From Psychrosphaera aestuarii (GTDB taxonomy: Bacteria; Pseudomonadota; Gammaproteobacteria; Enterobacterales; Alteromonadaceae), in contig NZ_CP072844.1 in the NCBI RefSeq assembly GCF_017948405.1, positions 1,736,001-1,800,000 of the forward strand: a stretch of DNA of 64,000 bases. Reading direction: 5' to 3'. Shown piece after piece: positions 48,958 through 58,552 of this stretch (position 1 is its first letter; every line of letters starts with the position of its first letter). A program made the position numbers and the translations under genes. The notes under the pieces were generated by a model, which saw nothing but the letters and a program-made list of their open reading frames with translations, was not told the origin of the DNA and made no database searches.

Positions 48958-49998
48958 TTGGAATTTTTATACGAATACGGTTTATTTATAGCCAAAACAG
49001 CTACTATTGTTGTAGCGATAGCCTTAGTTATTGGCGTTATCGCTGGTGCTGCGATTAAGCAAAAGCAAAGTCGTAAAGGGGAATTAAATTTAGAGTATAT
49101 TTCTGAAGATTTTGAAGATGACATAAAAGATTTAAAAAAAGCACTACTAAGTAAAGAAGAAGCAAAATCTTTTGAAAAGCAACAAAAGGCAGAACAAAAG
49201 AAAAAGAAAAAACTCGAAAAGAAAAATCCGCAAGATGACAAACAGAAGTCTAGGTTATTCATTGTAGACTTTGACGGTGATATCGACGCAAGTGCAACAG
49301 AGTCACTTCGTGAAGAAGTAACAGCAATTATCTCAATTGCACAAGACGGCGATAGAGTTTTGATTAGGTTAGAAAGCCCTGGTGGTGTAGTACACGGCTA
49401 TGGATTAGCTGCCTCCCAAATATCACGATTAAAAGCAAAAAATATTCACACTACTGTTGCGGTTGATAAAGTTGCAGCATCAGGTGGATACATGATGGCT
49501 TGTGTTGCAAATGAAATCGTAGCGGCACCATTCTCTATCATTGGATCAATCGGTGTTATTGCCCAATTACCTAATATAAATAAATTACTTAAAAAACATG
49601 ATGTCGAAATTGAACAACATACTGCTGGTGAGTTTAAACGAACGTTAACGGTTATAGGTGAAAATACTGATAAAGCGCGCGAAAAGTTTAAAGAGGAACT
49701 TGAAGAAACACATGTATTGTTTAAAGAGTTTGTCGCTAATAATCGTCCTTCTGTCGATATTAATGCCGTAGCAACTGGCGAACATTGGTATGGTACTCAA
49801 GCCCTTGCGCTTAATTTGATAGATAAAGTGATGACAAGTGATGATGTGGTCCTAGACGCAATGGAAGACTACAACGTATTTAAAATAGAATATAAAGTAA
49901 AACATAATATTGCAGAAAAGCTTGGTTTCGCCGCGTCATCCGCATTAACAAAAATGTTTGGAAAACTTAGCACTTGGTCTATTACTAACTCTAAGTAA
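48958..49998 (+). CDS. sohB: Inner-membrane serine protease SohB (signal-peptide peptidase family)
   Basis: SohB is a periplasmic-facing, membrane-anchored S49 peptidase. There is an N-terminal membrane segment (about 8-33), a very Lys/Glu-rich linker (about 55-98) and the protease domain. The Ser/Lys dyad is Ser175 (AASGGYMM) and Lys227 (GEFKRTL). The start is TTG after AGGAGTAAG. It is followed 19 bases later by the S9 peptidase, so the two may be co-transcribed. Confidence 0.93.
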   Translation: MEFLYEYGLFIAKTATIVVAIALVIGVIAGAAIKQKQSRKGELNLEYISEDFEDDIKDLKKALLSKEEAKSFEKQQKAEQKKKKKLEKKNPQDDKQKSRLFIVDFDGDIDASATESLREEVTAIISIAQDGDRVLIRLESPGGVVHGYGLAASQISRLKAKNIHTTVAVDKVAASGGYMMACVANEIVAAPFSIIGSIGVIAQLPNINKLLKKHDVEIEQHTAGEFKRTLTVIGENTDKAREKFKEELEETHVLFKEFVANNRPSVDINAVATGEHWYGTQALALNLIDKVMTSDDVVLDAMEDYNVFKIEYKVKHNIAEKLGFAASSALTKMFGKLSTWSITNSK

Positions 49999-50017
49999 AA
50001 AAATAGGATTTTAACGA

Positions 50018-52447
50018 ATGTATAACAATAAAATCAGTGTTAAACGGTTGCTACTGTTAGGACTTGCAAGCGTTGTAATTACAACGACAACATCGGTGTT
50101 AGCAGCCTCTGATACCAAGATTACGTTAGAAAAAATTATGTCTGATCCAAGTTGGATTGGTCATACGCCACAAGCAGCTGCCTGGCTACCAGATTCACGT
50201 CATGTAGTTTATCAACAAAAACAAGACAGCTCGGTAATTAACAAACAGTTTAGATTGGACACAAGCAATATTAATAGTGTTAAAAATGTCGCGATTACTG
50301 AATACCACAAAACAAAGTTAAACCAGACTGTTTATAACATTGATAAGACCCTCGCTTCTTATGTTTTTGAGGGTGATATATATTTGTGGAATACCGCTTC
50401 AAGTCAAGTACAACAGATAACCTCAACGAGTGATTACGAGTCGTCTCCTCAGTTTCTAACAGATGGTAGGCTCGGTTATTGGGAGTCTAATCGTTTCATT
50501 TCTTATGATTTAGCAACAAAATCTAAGAAAGAGCTTTTTAAAATAGCTTTGACCGACAAACCAGAAGCACCCAAAGGTCCTCAAGATATCATTGCTGAAG
50601 AACAACATAAGCTTATTCAATATGTCTCAAAACAGCACGCTGACTCTAAAGAACGTTTTGAAAATAAAGTGGCTATTAAAAAGACAAATAAGTTCGTAAA
50701 CAATAGTACTTTTTACTTCGGTGAGGGGAATGTAGTTTCGTTAGCAAAAGTGGCACCAACAGGCGACAAAGCGATCGTTGTTGTTCAAAAAAGAACAAGC
50801 TGGCGTGGAGAGGGCGATGTTATGCCTAATTACATTGCCGATGATGGACGTATAGAGATCGAAAAAGTACGTCGCCGTGTTGCAGATGCAAAGCCTGTAC
50901 AACAAGAGTTTTGGTTTGTTGACTTAAGTAAAAATGAGAAATTTGAGTTAAAAATTAATAACCTTCCAGACTACGATAAAGATGTCTTAGCTAAAATAAA
51001 AACTGAAAACTTTAAAGCAGAAGGAAAAAAATACGAATCTAAAAAAGCTCCTAGAACAATAAATTTGTTGCAAGACTGGACTTGGGATCAAGGAGCCGTT
51101 GTTTGGCATAACAACGGAAAAAACGTCGCAATAATGTTGGAAGCTTGGGACAATAAAGATCGTTGGTTGGTCACTGTCGATTTTAAAAATAATAAGTTAA
51201 TACCGCAACACCAGCTCCATGATGAAGCTTGGATAAACTACACGTTTAATCAATTCGGCTGGTTTAACAAGTCGAATAAGTTATATTATTTATCGGAGCA
51301 GTCAGGATATTCTCATGTTTACACAAAAGATATCGCTACTAAAAAAGTAATTCAACACACGTCAGGCGATTTTGAAGTTTCGTCGTTAGTGTTAACTAGT
51401 GATGACAGCCACTTTTATTTTAGAGCGAATATTAACCATCCTGGTGAGTATCACGTTTACCAGTTATCAACAGCGAAAACGACTGAGCCTAAAGCGTTAA
51501 CGACACTTATTGGTGAAAATACCTTCAAGCTAAGTCCGGACGAGACCAAATTACTCGTTGAACATTCCAGTTTGCTCAGACCAACAGAATTGTTTTTAAT
51601 TGATTTGTCATCTAATAAAACACAGCAATTAACTGATACAGTCAGCCAGGAGTTTATTTCAATGCCATGGATTAAACCTGAAATCATTGCTGTACCTTCT
51701 AGTCATACTGATAAACCAATATATGCACGCGTATATATGCCTAAAAACGTTAGTTCTGGCTCTCCTCGTAAAGCCGTTATTTTTAATCACGGAGCAGGAT
51801 ATCTACAGAATAGTCATAAAGGGTGGTCGGGATACTTTAGAGAGTTTATGTTCCATAGTATGTTAGCCCAACAAGGTTATGTCGTCATGGACATGGATTA
51901 TCGTGCGTCTAAAGGTTACGGCCGAGACTGGCGTACAGCAATATACCGTCAAATGGGTACACCAGAAATCCAAGATTTGGTCGATGGTGTTGATTGGTTG
52001 GTTACGAATGCGAATGTCGATAGACAGCGCATTGGAACGTATGGCGGCTCATATGGTGGTTTCATGACGTTTATGGCGCTATTTAAAGAGCCTGAGTTAT
52101 TCCAAGCAGGTGCTGCGTTAAGACCTGTATCTGACTGGGCTCATTATAATGATGGCTATACTTCTAACATTCTAAACAGACCTGTAGACGATATGATTGC
52201 GTACCGTCGTAGTTCACCAATATACTTTGCTGAAGGTTTACAGAAGCCACTGTTAATTAACGCCCCTATGGTAGACGATAATGTCTTTTTTGTTGATGTT
52301 GTTAGGCTTGTGCAACGTTTTATAGAGTTGGAAAAACAAGACTTTGAAACCGCTATCTACCCGGTTGAGCCGCATGGCTTTGTGCAACCGTCTAGTTGGT
52401 TAGATGAATACAGAAGAATCTATAAACTATTTGAACAAAATCTTTAG
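50018..52447 (+). CDS. S9 family prolyl oligopeptidase (DPP4/acyl-peptidase-like), exported
   Basis: A signal peptide (about 1-30) precedes a beta-propeller region (to about 560) and an alpha/beta hydrolase domain. The triad is Ser678 in GGSYGGF, Asp753 and His786 in EPHGF. The length of 809 residues fits periplasmic S9 peptidases. It probably cleaves peptides for nutrition. A terminator lies inside the 3' end of the convergent rrtA. Confidence 0.92.
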   Translation: MYNNKISVKRLLLLGLASVVITTTTSVLAASDTKITLEKIMSDPSWIGHTPQAAAWLPDSRHVVYQQKQDSSVINKQFRLDTSNINSVKNVAITEYHKTKLNQTVYNIDKTLASYVFEGDIYLWNTASSQVQQITSTSDYESSPQFLTDGRLGYWESNRFISYDLATKSKKELFKIALTDKPEAPKGPQDIIAEEQHKLIQYVSKQHADSKERFENKVAIKKTNKFVNNSTFYFGEGNVVSLAKVAPTGDKAIVVVQKRTSWRGEGDVMPNYIADDGRIEIEKVRRRVADAKPVQQEFWFVDLSKNEKFELKINNLPDYDKDVLAKIKTENFKAEGKKYESKKAPRTINLLQDWTWDQGAVVWHNNGKNVAIMLEAWDNKDRWLVTVDFKNNKLIPQHQLHDEAWINYTFNQFGWFNKSNKLYYLSEQSGYSHVYTKDIATKKVIQHTSGDFEVSSLVLTSDDSHFYFRANINHPGEYHVYQLSTAKTTEPKALTTLIGENTFKLSPDETKLLVEHSSLLRPTELFLIDLSSNKTQQLTDTVSQEFISMPWIKPEIIAVPSSHTDKPIYARVYMPKNVSSGSPRKAVIFNHGAGYLQNSHKGWSGYFREFMFHSMLAQQGYVVMDMDYRASKGYGRDWRTAIYRQMGTPEIQDLVDGVDWLVTNANVDRQRIGTYGGSYGGFMTFMALFKEPELFQAGAALRPVSDWAHYNDGYTSNILNRPVDDMIAYRRSSPIYFAEGLQKPLLINAPMVDDNVFFVDVVRLVQRFIELEKQDFETAIYPVEPHGFVQPSSWLDEYRRIYKLFEQNL

Positions 52448-52456
52448 CAAATAGTC

Positions 52457-53074
52457 TTATTTAATATGGTTATAAAGCCCTTTGTGATAATTCATAAAGG
52501 GCTTTTTTATAGCCAGAAAAATCAATATACCCGTCACTACCCCAAAAGCATGAGCATCAACTGCGACAGCAGCGCCAATAAGCTCGGCGGTACTAGAAGC
52601 CGCCCCAAATGTATTTTCGTAAGCCACTTTTAATATTAGGCCTATTATTAATAACCAACCCGTTTTATCTCGCTTGCTGATATCAATTAATGCGCCAAAT
52701 GCCAAAAGAAAGTGCAACACACCAGAAAATCCAGAATAACTGCCGGTTTGGCTAAAAAACGTGACAAGTAGACCAACACATACAACACCAATAATACTAA
52801 GAGCAGGAAGGGCATAAGGACGGTAGTGGTCGCCATGCAGCGCCCAGACCAAAAGTAACCCAGCTAAGTTCATATAAAGATGGGCGGTATTAGTATGCAC
52901 CAATTGTCCGCTTATAATTCTCCACAACTGACCATCTTTAACTTCGGCAGGTATCAAAGCAAGTTGTGATTGGATATCGGGCGCTAAAAGTCCAAATAAA
53001 ATTAATATGACTGAAATAAATATTGGTCCTTTAATAAAGAACCACTGTGTTGGAAAACCTAACAAAAATGACAC
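52457..53074 (-). CDS. rrtA: Rhombosortase (GlyGly-CTERM-processing rhomboid protease)
   Basis: The 205-residue protein has about six membrane segments. The rhomboid Ser117 in YSGFSGVLH and His175 in VDAHAFG, along with the early GQLWRIISGQLVHTN segment, match the rhombosortase subfamily, which cleaves proteins bearing a C-terminal GlyGly-CTERM signal, rather than GlpG. The classic rhombosortase substrates are secreted proteases, which are not adjacent here. The gene is divergent from ggt. Confidence 0.8.
   Translation of the reverse strand: MSFLLGFPTQWFFIKGPIFISVILILFGLLAPDIQSQLALIPAEVKDGQLWRIISGQLVHTNTAHLYMNLAGLLLVWALHGDHYRPYALPALSIIGVVCVGLLVTFFSQTGSYSGFSGVLHFLLAFGALIDISKRDKTGWLLIIGLILKVAYENTFGAASSTAELIGAAVAVDAHAFGVVTGILIFLAIKKPFMNYHKGLYNHIK
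52474..52508 (+). terminator. Intrinsic terminator of the S9 peptidase, inside the convergent gene
   Basis: AGCCCTTT (52476-52483) pairs with AAAGGGCT (52496-52503), followed by a T-run to 52508. The hairpin lies within the last codons of the rhombosortase on the other strand. Confidence 0.85.
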
Positions 53075-53166
53075 CTCTTAAAATATTGCTTATTGATGGA
53101 AAACCCTGTGTGAAATAACTTAGGTTTTGGTAATATCATTCTATTCGTTATACATATGAGAGAGTT

Positions 53167-54900
53167 ATGCGCATATTTAGTCTTATTCCTATATTGTTTG
53201 CAAGTTATGTTTTAGCCGATGAGCCGTCGCGTGCTGTTCCTGAAGCATTTACTGGATTAAATTATACAAAAAGCGCAACAACCAAAAACGCAATGGTTTC
53301 CGCTGCAAATCCCCATGCAGTTAATGCGGCTTTAGCAATGTTAAAGCAAGGTGGTACGGCAACGGACGCAGTCATAGCTGCACAACTTATGTTAACGTTG
53401 GTCGAGCCTCAGTCCTCAGGAATAGGCGGTGGCGCATTTATACTCGACTATAATGCCGAATCTAAACAACTAAAATCATATGATGGGCGTGAAACTGCAC
53501 CACTCGCGGCTTCACCGTCGTTGTTTTTGGATAAAGATGGTAAACCGGTAAAGTGGATAGACGCGGTTGTTGGTGGTCGTTCAGTGGGTACTCCTGGCGT
53601 ACTACGAATGTTGTCTGACCTTCATATTAAACGCGGAAACTTAGCTTGGGCTAAACTTTTTGAACCTACCATCGAACTTGCCGAGCGTGGTTTTATCGTA
53701 AGCCCGAGACTCGCGTCTCTAGTTAAAATGGAAATGAATCCTGGCTTAAAGAAGTTATCGCCTGCTAAAGAGTATTTTTATCCAAATGGTGTCGCAATAA
53801 AGGAAGGGCAATTATTAAAAAATAAGGAATACGCAAACACGCTAAGGCGTATAGCCAAAAATGGTGTTTCAGAGTTTTACAATGGCCAAACTGCAAAAGA
53901 TATTGTTAATGCGGTGCAAACATCATCTATAGCACCTGGTTTATTAAGTCTGAAAGACCTAAATAGCTATAAATCTAAAGAACGAGACCCAGTTTGTGTT
54001 ACTTATGACGCACAGGATACATTTGACATTTGTAGTATGGGACCACCAAGTTCAGGCGGGATCACAGTGCTGCAGATTTTAAAAATGTTAGAAGCCGTTG
54101 ATTTTAAGGGACAAGCAATAGACAGCGCAGAAACGATTCATAAGTACACGCAAGCGGCCAAGCTTGCTTTTGCCGACAGAGATCGTTATATCGCCGATAG
54201 TGATTTTGTTTCTGTACCCGTTACTGAGATGTTAGATGAAAAGTATCTTTTAGAACGTGTAAAGCTTATTAAAGACGATACCGATTTGGGCATTGCTAAA
54301 GCGGGACAGTTTAACGCATCGTCGTTTGCTTCAAATGTATCTATTGAACAGCCTAATACAAGTCATATATCAATTGTCGATCAATTTGGAAACGCAATTT
54401 CTATGACAACCAGTATTGAAATGGGGTTTGGGTCAACAGTAATGACCAATGGTTTTTTACTTAATAATCAATTAACCGATTTTTCACTCAAACCAGAGTC
54501 TAATGGTAAACAAATAGCTAATCGAGTTGAAGCTGGAAAACGACCTAGAAGCTCGATGACACCAGTAATTGTTTTCAAGGATGGAGAAGTATTTGCGGTA
54601 TTAGGTTCGCCTGGTGGTAGTCGAATAATTAACTACGTTGGATATGCTTTACTCGGTTTACTGGAATATGGCCTAGACATGAAGACCGTCGTCGAAATGC
54701 CGCGAGTTTCTAACCGAAACGGATACACATCTTTAGAAAACAGACCAAGCATGCATAACATTAAAATCGAATTAGAGAAGAAGGGCCACAAAGTAAAATT
54801 ATTAAATCTAACTTCCGGTATTCATGGTGTATTAAAAAGTAAAGAAGGCTGGCAAGGCGCCGCAGACCCAAGAAGGGAAGGGACTGCAGAGGGATTTTAA
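53167..54900 (+). CDS. ggt: Gamma-glutamyltransferase (glutathione hydrolase)
   Basis: The 577-residue exported enzyme cleaves glutathione and transfers gamma-glutamyl groups. The signal peptide is about 1-17 (ending VLA). The autoprocessing, catalytic Thr is Thr398 in NTSHISIVD, and the small subunit then carries SMTTSIEMGFGS and GSPGGSRII. Length and motifs match periplasmic Ggt. Ribosome site GAGAGAG precedes the ATG. A hairpin terminator follows within the convergent lipoprotein gene. Confidence 0.94.
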   Translation: MRIFSLIPILFASYVLADEPSRAVPEAFTGLNYTKSATTKNAMVSAANPHAVNAALAMLKQGGTATDAVIAAQLMLTLVEPQSSGIGGGAFILDYNAESKQLKSYDGRETAPLAASPSLFLDKDGKPVKWIDAVVGGRSVGTPGVLRMLSDLHIKRGNLAWAKLFEPTIELAERGFIVSPRLASLVKMEMNPGLKKLSPAKEYFYPNGVAIKEGQLLKNKEYANTLRRIAKNGVSEFYNGQTAKDIVNAVQTSSIAPGLLSLKDLNSYKSKERDPVCVTYDAQDTFDICSMGPPSSGGITVLQILKMLEAVDFKGQAIDSAETIHKYTQAAKLAFADRDRYIADSDFVSVPVTEMLDEKYLLERVKLIKDDTDLGIAKAGQFNASSFASNVSIEQPNTSHISIVDQFGNAISMTTSIEMGFGSTVMTNGFLLNNQLTDFSLKPESNGKQIANRVEAGKRPRSSMTPVIVFKDGEVFAVLGSPGGSRIINYVGYALLGLLEYGLDMKTVVEMPRVSNRNGYTSLENRPSMHNIKIELEKKGHKVKLLNLTSGIHGVLKSKEGWQGAADPRREGTAEGF

Positions 54901-54907
54901 CTAAATC

Positions 54908-55357
54908 CTATTGGCGGGCGTATGGGTCGCCCGCTATTTTAGCAATTAACCATTTACCATCTACTTTTTCAAAATTGACTTGTCTTAAATCGTTTATCTT
55001 GTTGCCATGATAAAAACCAGAAAACAGAATATTTACCGTTGTTGTTTGTTGCGCGTCAGTTTCCACCTGGCTTAACGTTCTATCAATTTTTAAATCAACG
55101 CCGGGATCAAACTGTAGATTTAGAACATAACGAGCATAGCCTTTTGTACTGCCATAGGACTTTATGATTCTAGCGTGCTGTTCAGTAGAATACTTTAGTG
55201 CTAGTTCTAAGTTGTTGTTGTTATAAAGTGCATCAAAAAACGTCAACGCTCGGTATTCAGGCGCATTTGGATTGGCAAAAGCAGGGATGTTATCGCTCTT
55301 TTTTTCACAACCGACAGTAAATATTAAAACAAAAGCTAAAAGGCATTTTTTTATCAC
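54908..55357 (-). CDS. Small lipoprotein of unknown function
   Basis: The 149-residue protein has a lipoprotein signal peptide with Cys17 after FTVG. The rest has no family I recognise: an acidic helical start, a middle beta-rich part with an aromatic FSGFYHG, and a C-terminal VDGKWLIAKI, which resembles the NTF2-like fold of small lipoproteins (DUF4878-like), a weak suggestion. The start is GTG. It lies 71 bases downstream of cysK on the same strand, and its start codon is part of a hairpin (55355-55393). Confidence 0.7.
   Translation of the reverse strand: MIKKCLLAFVLIFTVGCEKKSDNIPAFANPNAPEYRALTFFDALYNNNNLELALKYSTEQHARIIKSYGSTKGYARYVLNLQFDPGVDLKIDRTLSQVETDAQQTTTVNILFSGFYHGNKINDLRQVNFEKVDGKWLIAKIAGDPYARQ
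54914..54940 (+). terminator. Intrinsic terminator of ggt inside the convergent lipoprotein gene
   Basis: GCGGGCG (54914-54920) pairs with CGCCCGC (54928-54934), followed by TATTTT. The stem is in the last codons of the minus-strand lipoprotein gene. Confidence 0.8.
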
Positions 55358-55393
55358 TTGTAGATATCCTTTATGATGGGACAGCTACAAGTG
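55355..55393 (-). promoter_or_regulatory. Hairpin covering the start codon of the small lipoprotein gene
   Basis: On the minus strand CACTTGTAG (55385-55393) pairs perfectly with CTACAAGTG (55355-55363). The final GTG of the right arm is the start codon, and the AAAGGA ribosome-binding segment lies in the loop. No T-run follows on either strand, so it is not a plain terminator. Confidence 0.6.
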
Positions 55394-55428
55394 TAAACAT
55401 AAAAATAGCCTATGGAAAGTCTTTGAGA

Positions 55429-56397
55429 TTATTGAACAAGTTCTTCCTCATCAAATTCACCCGAAAAAAGTGGAGATGACAAATAACGCTCTGCCGAACT
55501 CGCTAATATCACTACAATGTTTTTATCTTTATTTTCTGGACGTTCAGCAATACGTTTTGCCGCAACAACAGCTGCACCCGAGGAGATACCAGCCAAAATA
55601 CCTTCTTCTTTCATCAATCTATGTGCCATTGTCATTGAGTCGTCGTTGCTAACTTGCTCAACGCTATCTAGTAAAGACAAATCCAAATTTTTTGGGATAA
55701 AGCCAGCACCAATGCCTTGAATTTTATGAGGACCTGGTTTCAATTCCAAACCAGCTAGTTTTTGCGTAATAACTGGGGAGTCACTTGGCTCAACCGCGAC
55801 TGATTTTACATCTAATCCTTTTTCTTTCTTTAAATATCTGGAAACACCAGTAATGGTTCCTCCCGTGCCAACGCCAGCTACAAAGAAGTCGATATTTCCT
55901 CCAGTGTCGTTAAAAACTTCAGGACCGGTTGTTTCAAAGTGTATTTGTGGATTTGCAGGGTTTTCAAATTGTTGAAGCAACACATACTTTTCTGGGTCGC
56001 TAGCAACAATTTCATTTGCCTTTGCGATTGCGCCACCCATGCCTTTTGGTCCTTCGGTGAGAACTAACTTCGCTCCCAAAGCCTTCAATAATTTACGTCT
56101 TTCTAAACTCATAGTCTCAGGCATAGTTAACGTAAGTTTATATCCTCGTGATGCCGCCACAAACGCTAAAGCAATACCAGTGTTACCAGAAGTAGGCTCT
56201 ATTAGCTCTTTCCCTGGAGTTAATCGGCCATTTTTCTCAGCATCCCATATCATATTCGCACCAATACGACATTTGACACTAAAAGAAGGGTTTCTCGCTT
56301 CTATTTTTGCATAAACGTTACCTGAAGTGACGCGATTTAGTTTTACTAAAGGCGTATTGCCAATACTTTGAGAATTGTCAGTAAGTATTTGTGCCAT
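55429..56397 (-). CDS. cysK: Cysteine synthase A (O-acetylserine sulfhydrylase)
   Basis: CysK makes cysteine from O-acetylserine and sulfide with PLP. The PLP lysine is Lys42 in SFSVKCRIG, and the substrate loop [13 protein letters not shown] is near 67-79, with the PLP-phosphate loop GTGGT near 178-182. The length of 322 residues and sequence favour CysK over CysM. The upstream gap contains a good -10 (TATAAT, 56451-56456) with no clear -35, a pattern usual for CysB-activated promoters, though no CysB site was confirmed. Confidence 0.94.
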   Translation of the reverse strand: MAQILTDNSQSIGNTPLVKLNRVTSGNVYAKIEARNPSFSVKCRIGANMIWDAEKNGRLTPGKELIEPTSGNTGIALAFVAASRGYKLTLTMPETMSLERRKLLKALGAKLVLTEGPKGMGGAIAKANEIVASDPEKYVLLQQFENPANPQIHFETTGPEVFNDTGGNIDFFVAGVGTGGTITGVSRYLKKEKGLDVKSVAVEPSDSPVITQKLAGLELKPGPHKIQGIGAGFIPKNLDLSLLDSVEQVSNDDSMTMAHRLMKEEGILAGISSGAAVVAAKRIAERPENKDKNIVVILASSAERYLSSPLFSGEFDEEELVQ

Positions 56398-56606
56398 AAT
56401 TGTCCTAATTTAATAATACCTAATACTGCAAAGGTAGGCGCTTTCTAACCATTATAGAAATTATAATTGCTTATATAATATTACTTTTTAACAATCATTA
56501 TTATTAATATTAATGCGTTGTTGATACTGGTCAGCTATGTTTTAGATGTTATATAAATATTCTAGTGGTACACTCACTTCAATATTTCTAATGACAAAAA
56601 AAAATA

Positions 56607-57521
56607 ATGGCTCGTAGATTACCTCCACTTAATTCACTTAAAGCTTTTGAAGCAGCTGCACGTAACTTGAGTTTTACTAAAGCAGCGGAAGAGCTGTTTG
56701 TTACTCAAGCAGCGATTAGCCATCAAATTAAATTATTAGAAGATCATCTAAGTATAAAGTTGTTTATGCGAAGAAACCGTTCCCTTTTACTCACAGAAGA
56801 AGGGCAAAGTTACTATCTCGACATCAAAGATATTTTTGTTAATTTACATGATGCTACTGAACGTCTATTAAGCCGCGGCGCGAAAGGTTCAGTGAGTATT
56901 GCATTGACGCCTAGTTTCGCTATTCAATGGTTAGTACCTCGCCTTAGTGATTTTGCGGCGCATAATTCTGACATTGATGTAAGGATAAAAGCCCAAGATC
57001 ATGACGATAACTCGTTAACGGATGATGTTGATGTCGCGATTTATTATGGCAAAGGACACTGGAGTGGAACCCATGCTGACAAACTACACACAGAATATCT
57101 AATACCTGTTTGCTCACCTCTGCTACTGTCACTAAACAACGGTCTTAAAACACTAGAAGATTTACGTAATTTTACCTTGCTACACGATACTACTAGAACT
57201 AACTGGAAAGATTACCTTAAGTCCGTAGGAGTTCAAGATATTAACGTTAACCAAGGGCCTATATTTTCGCATTCTTCTATGGTGTTACAAGCTGCTATTC
57301 ATGGCCAAGGTATCGCGTTAGCACATAGCGTGTTAGCACAACCAGATATCGACTCTGGTCGCTTGGTAGTGCCATTTACACAGGCATTGATTAGCGAACG
57401 AGCCTATTATTTGGTTTGTCGAGACTCACAAATAGATAGCCCTAAAATAAAAATATTTAGAAATTGGTTATTGAATAAAGTAAAAAAAGAATCACAAGGT
57501 TTAGAGTTTGATAAGCATTGA
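56607..57521 (+). CDS. LysR-family transcriptional regulator, GcvA-like
   Basis: The opening MARRLPPLNSLKAFEAAARN and the winged-helix SFTKAAEELFVTQAAISHQI (about 22-41) are typical of GcvA-type LysR regulators, followed by the effector-binding domain (about 90-295). GcvA controls the glycine cleavage system; no gcv gene is near, so it may regulate something else. It is divergent from cysK, and the 209-base gap is shared. The next gene overlaps its end by 14 bases. Confidence 0.82.
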   Translation: MARRLPPLNSLKAFEAAARNLSFTKAAEELFVTQAAISHQIKLLEDHLSIKLFMRRNRSLLLTEEGQSYYLDIKDIFVNLHDATERLLSRGAKGSVSIALTPSFAIQWLVPRLSDFAAHNSDIDVRIKAQDHDDNSLTDDVDVAIYYGKGHWSGTHADKLHTEYLIPVCSPLLLSLNNGLKTLEDLRNFTLLHDTTRTNWKDYLKSVGVQDINVNQGPIFSHSSMVLQAAIHGQGIALAHSVLAQPDIDSGRLVVPFTQALISERAYYLVCRDSQIDSPKIKIFRNWLLNKVKKESQGLEFDKH

Positions 57522-58185
57522 TAAAACGTCGTTAGAGAGAACGATATATACTCCTGAAAAAATAAAAGCGATTGTAATATTAGCTCACGGTGCAGGTGCC
57601 GGTAATCAGCACGAGTTTATAGTCACGCAAGCTATGTCCCTAGCTAAAAACGGTTTTCAAGTTTTCGCTTTTAATTTCCCTTATATGCAAATCAGTTATG
57701 AGCAATCTAAACGTCGACCGCCGAATAAAGCTGAAGTATTGACAGCTCATTTTGTCAACGAGGTTAAACTTGTAACAGCCTCCAACACAAATAATTACCC
57801 TGTTTACTTAGTTGGAAAAAGTATGGGAGGACGAATTGCAAGTATGGTTGCTACTAGTCCGGAAATTTCTATTAACGGTGTGATCGTACTCGGTTATCCT
57901 TTCATACCGCCCGGTAAACCTGAAAAACTCGAAGGGAGAACCGCACATTTTGAGCGTATGTTAACCCCCATGTTTATTATTCAAGGTGAGCGCGATACTT
58001 TTGGTGGAAGAGCGCTATTAAGCGAGGTTACTCTGCCAATAGACACAAAATTAGCGTGGATACCAGATGGTGATCACAGCTTTAAACCTAGAAAATCATC
58101 TGGTTATAATGAAGAGTCAAACAATATGCTTGTAACTTCACACATAGTAAGTTTTATTAATAGCGGTCTAAACAATGAAAATTGA
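57508..58185 (+). CDS. Alpha/beta hydrolase of the KANL3/Tex30-like family
   Basis: The 225-residue protein has ILAHGAGAGNQHEF near 24-37, the nucleophile elbow GKSMGGR with Ser105, and a His in DGDHSFKP near the end, so the triad is complete. This is the small dienelactone-hydrolase-like family (COG3571). The substrate is unknown. The start is a TTG overlapping the LysR gene by 14 bases. The stop overlaps the DUF423 gene by 11 bases. Confidence 0.82.
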   Translation: MISIDKTSLERTIYTPEKIKAIVILAHGAGAGNQHEFIVTQAMSLAKNGFQVFAFNFPYMQISYEQSKRRPPNKAEVLTAHFVNEVKLVTASNTNNYPVYLVGKSMGGRIASMVATSPEISINGVIVLGYPFIPPGKPEKLEGRTAHFERMLTPMFIIQGERDTFGGRALLSEVTLPIDTKLAWIPDGDHSFKPRKSSGYNEESNNMLVTSHIVSFINSGLNNEN

Positions 58186-58552
58186 AAACAGATTTATGTT
58201 TAATTTTGCTGTTTGCTTAGGCCTCTTAGTTGTTGTACTAGGAGCGTTTGGAGCGCATGCTCTAAAGGCTATATTGTCTCCGTATGAACTATCTGTTTGG
58301 CAAACAGCATTACAATATCAAATGTTTCATACGCCCGTTATATTAGGTCTATCATTTGTACCGACAAATAAGTACCTAGATAAAGCGCTAATGTGTTTTG
58401 TCAGCGGAATTATTATATTTTCCGGATCGCTATACATACTTGCGATAAGCGGTATAAAAATACTTGGAATGATTACGCCAATTGGTGGTGTTATCTTAAT
58501 AGTAGCTTGGATACTTTTGTTTGTTGCGGCAAATTTAAATAAGACTACTTGA
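58175..58552 (+). CDS. DUF423 membrane protein (YgdD family)
   Basis: The 125-residue protein has four membrane segments and the DUF423 opening LGLLVVVLGAFGAHALKAIL near 14-33. E. coli YgdD is the relative; function is unknown. It overlaps the upstream hydrolase by 11 bases and the convergent HDOD gene by 18 bases. Confidence 0.88.
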   Translation: MKIENRFMFNFAVCLGLLVVVLGAFGAHALKAILSPYELSVWQTALQYQMFHTPVILGLSFVPTNKYLDKALMCFVSGIIIFSGSLYILAISGIKILGMITPIGGVILIVAWILLFVAANLNKTT

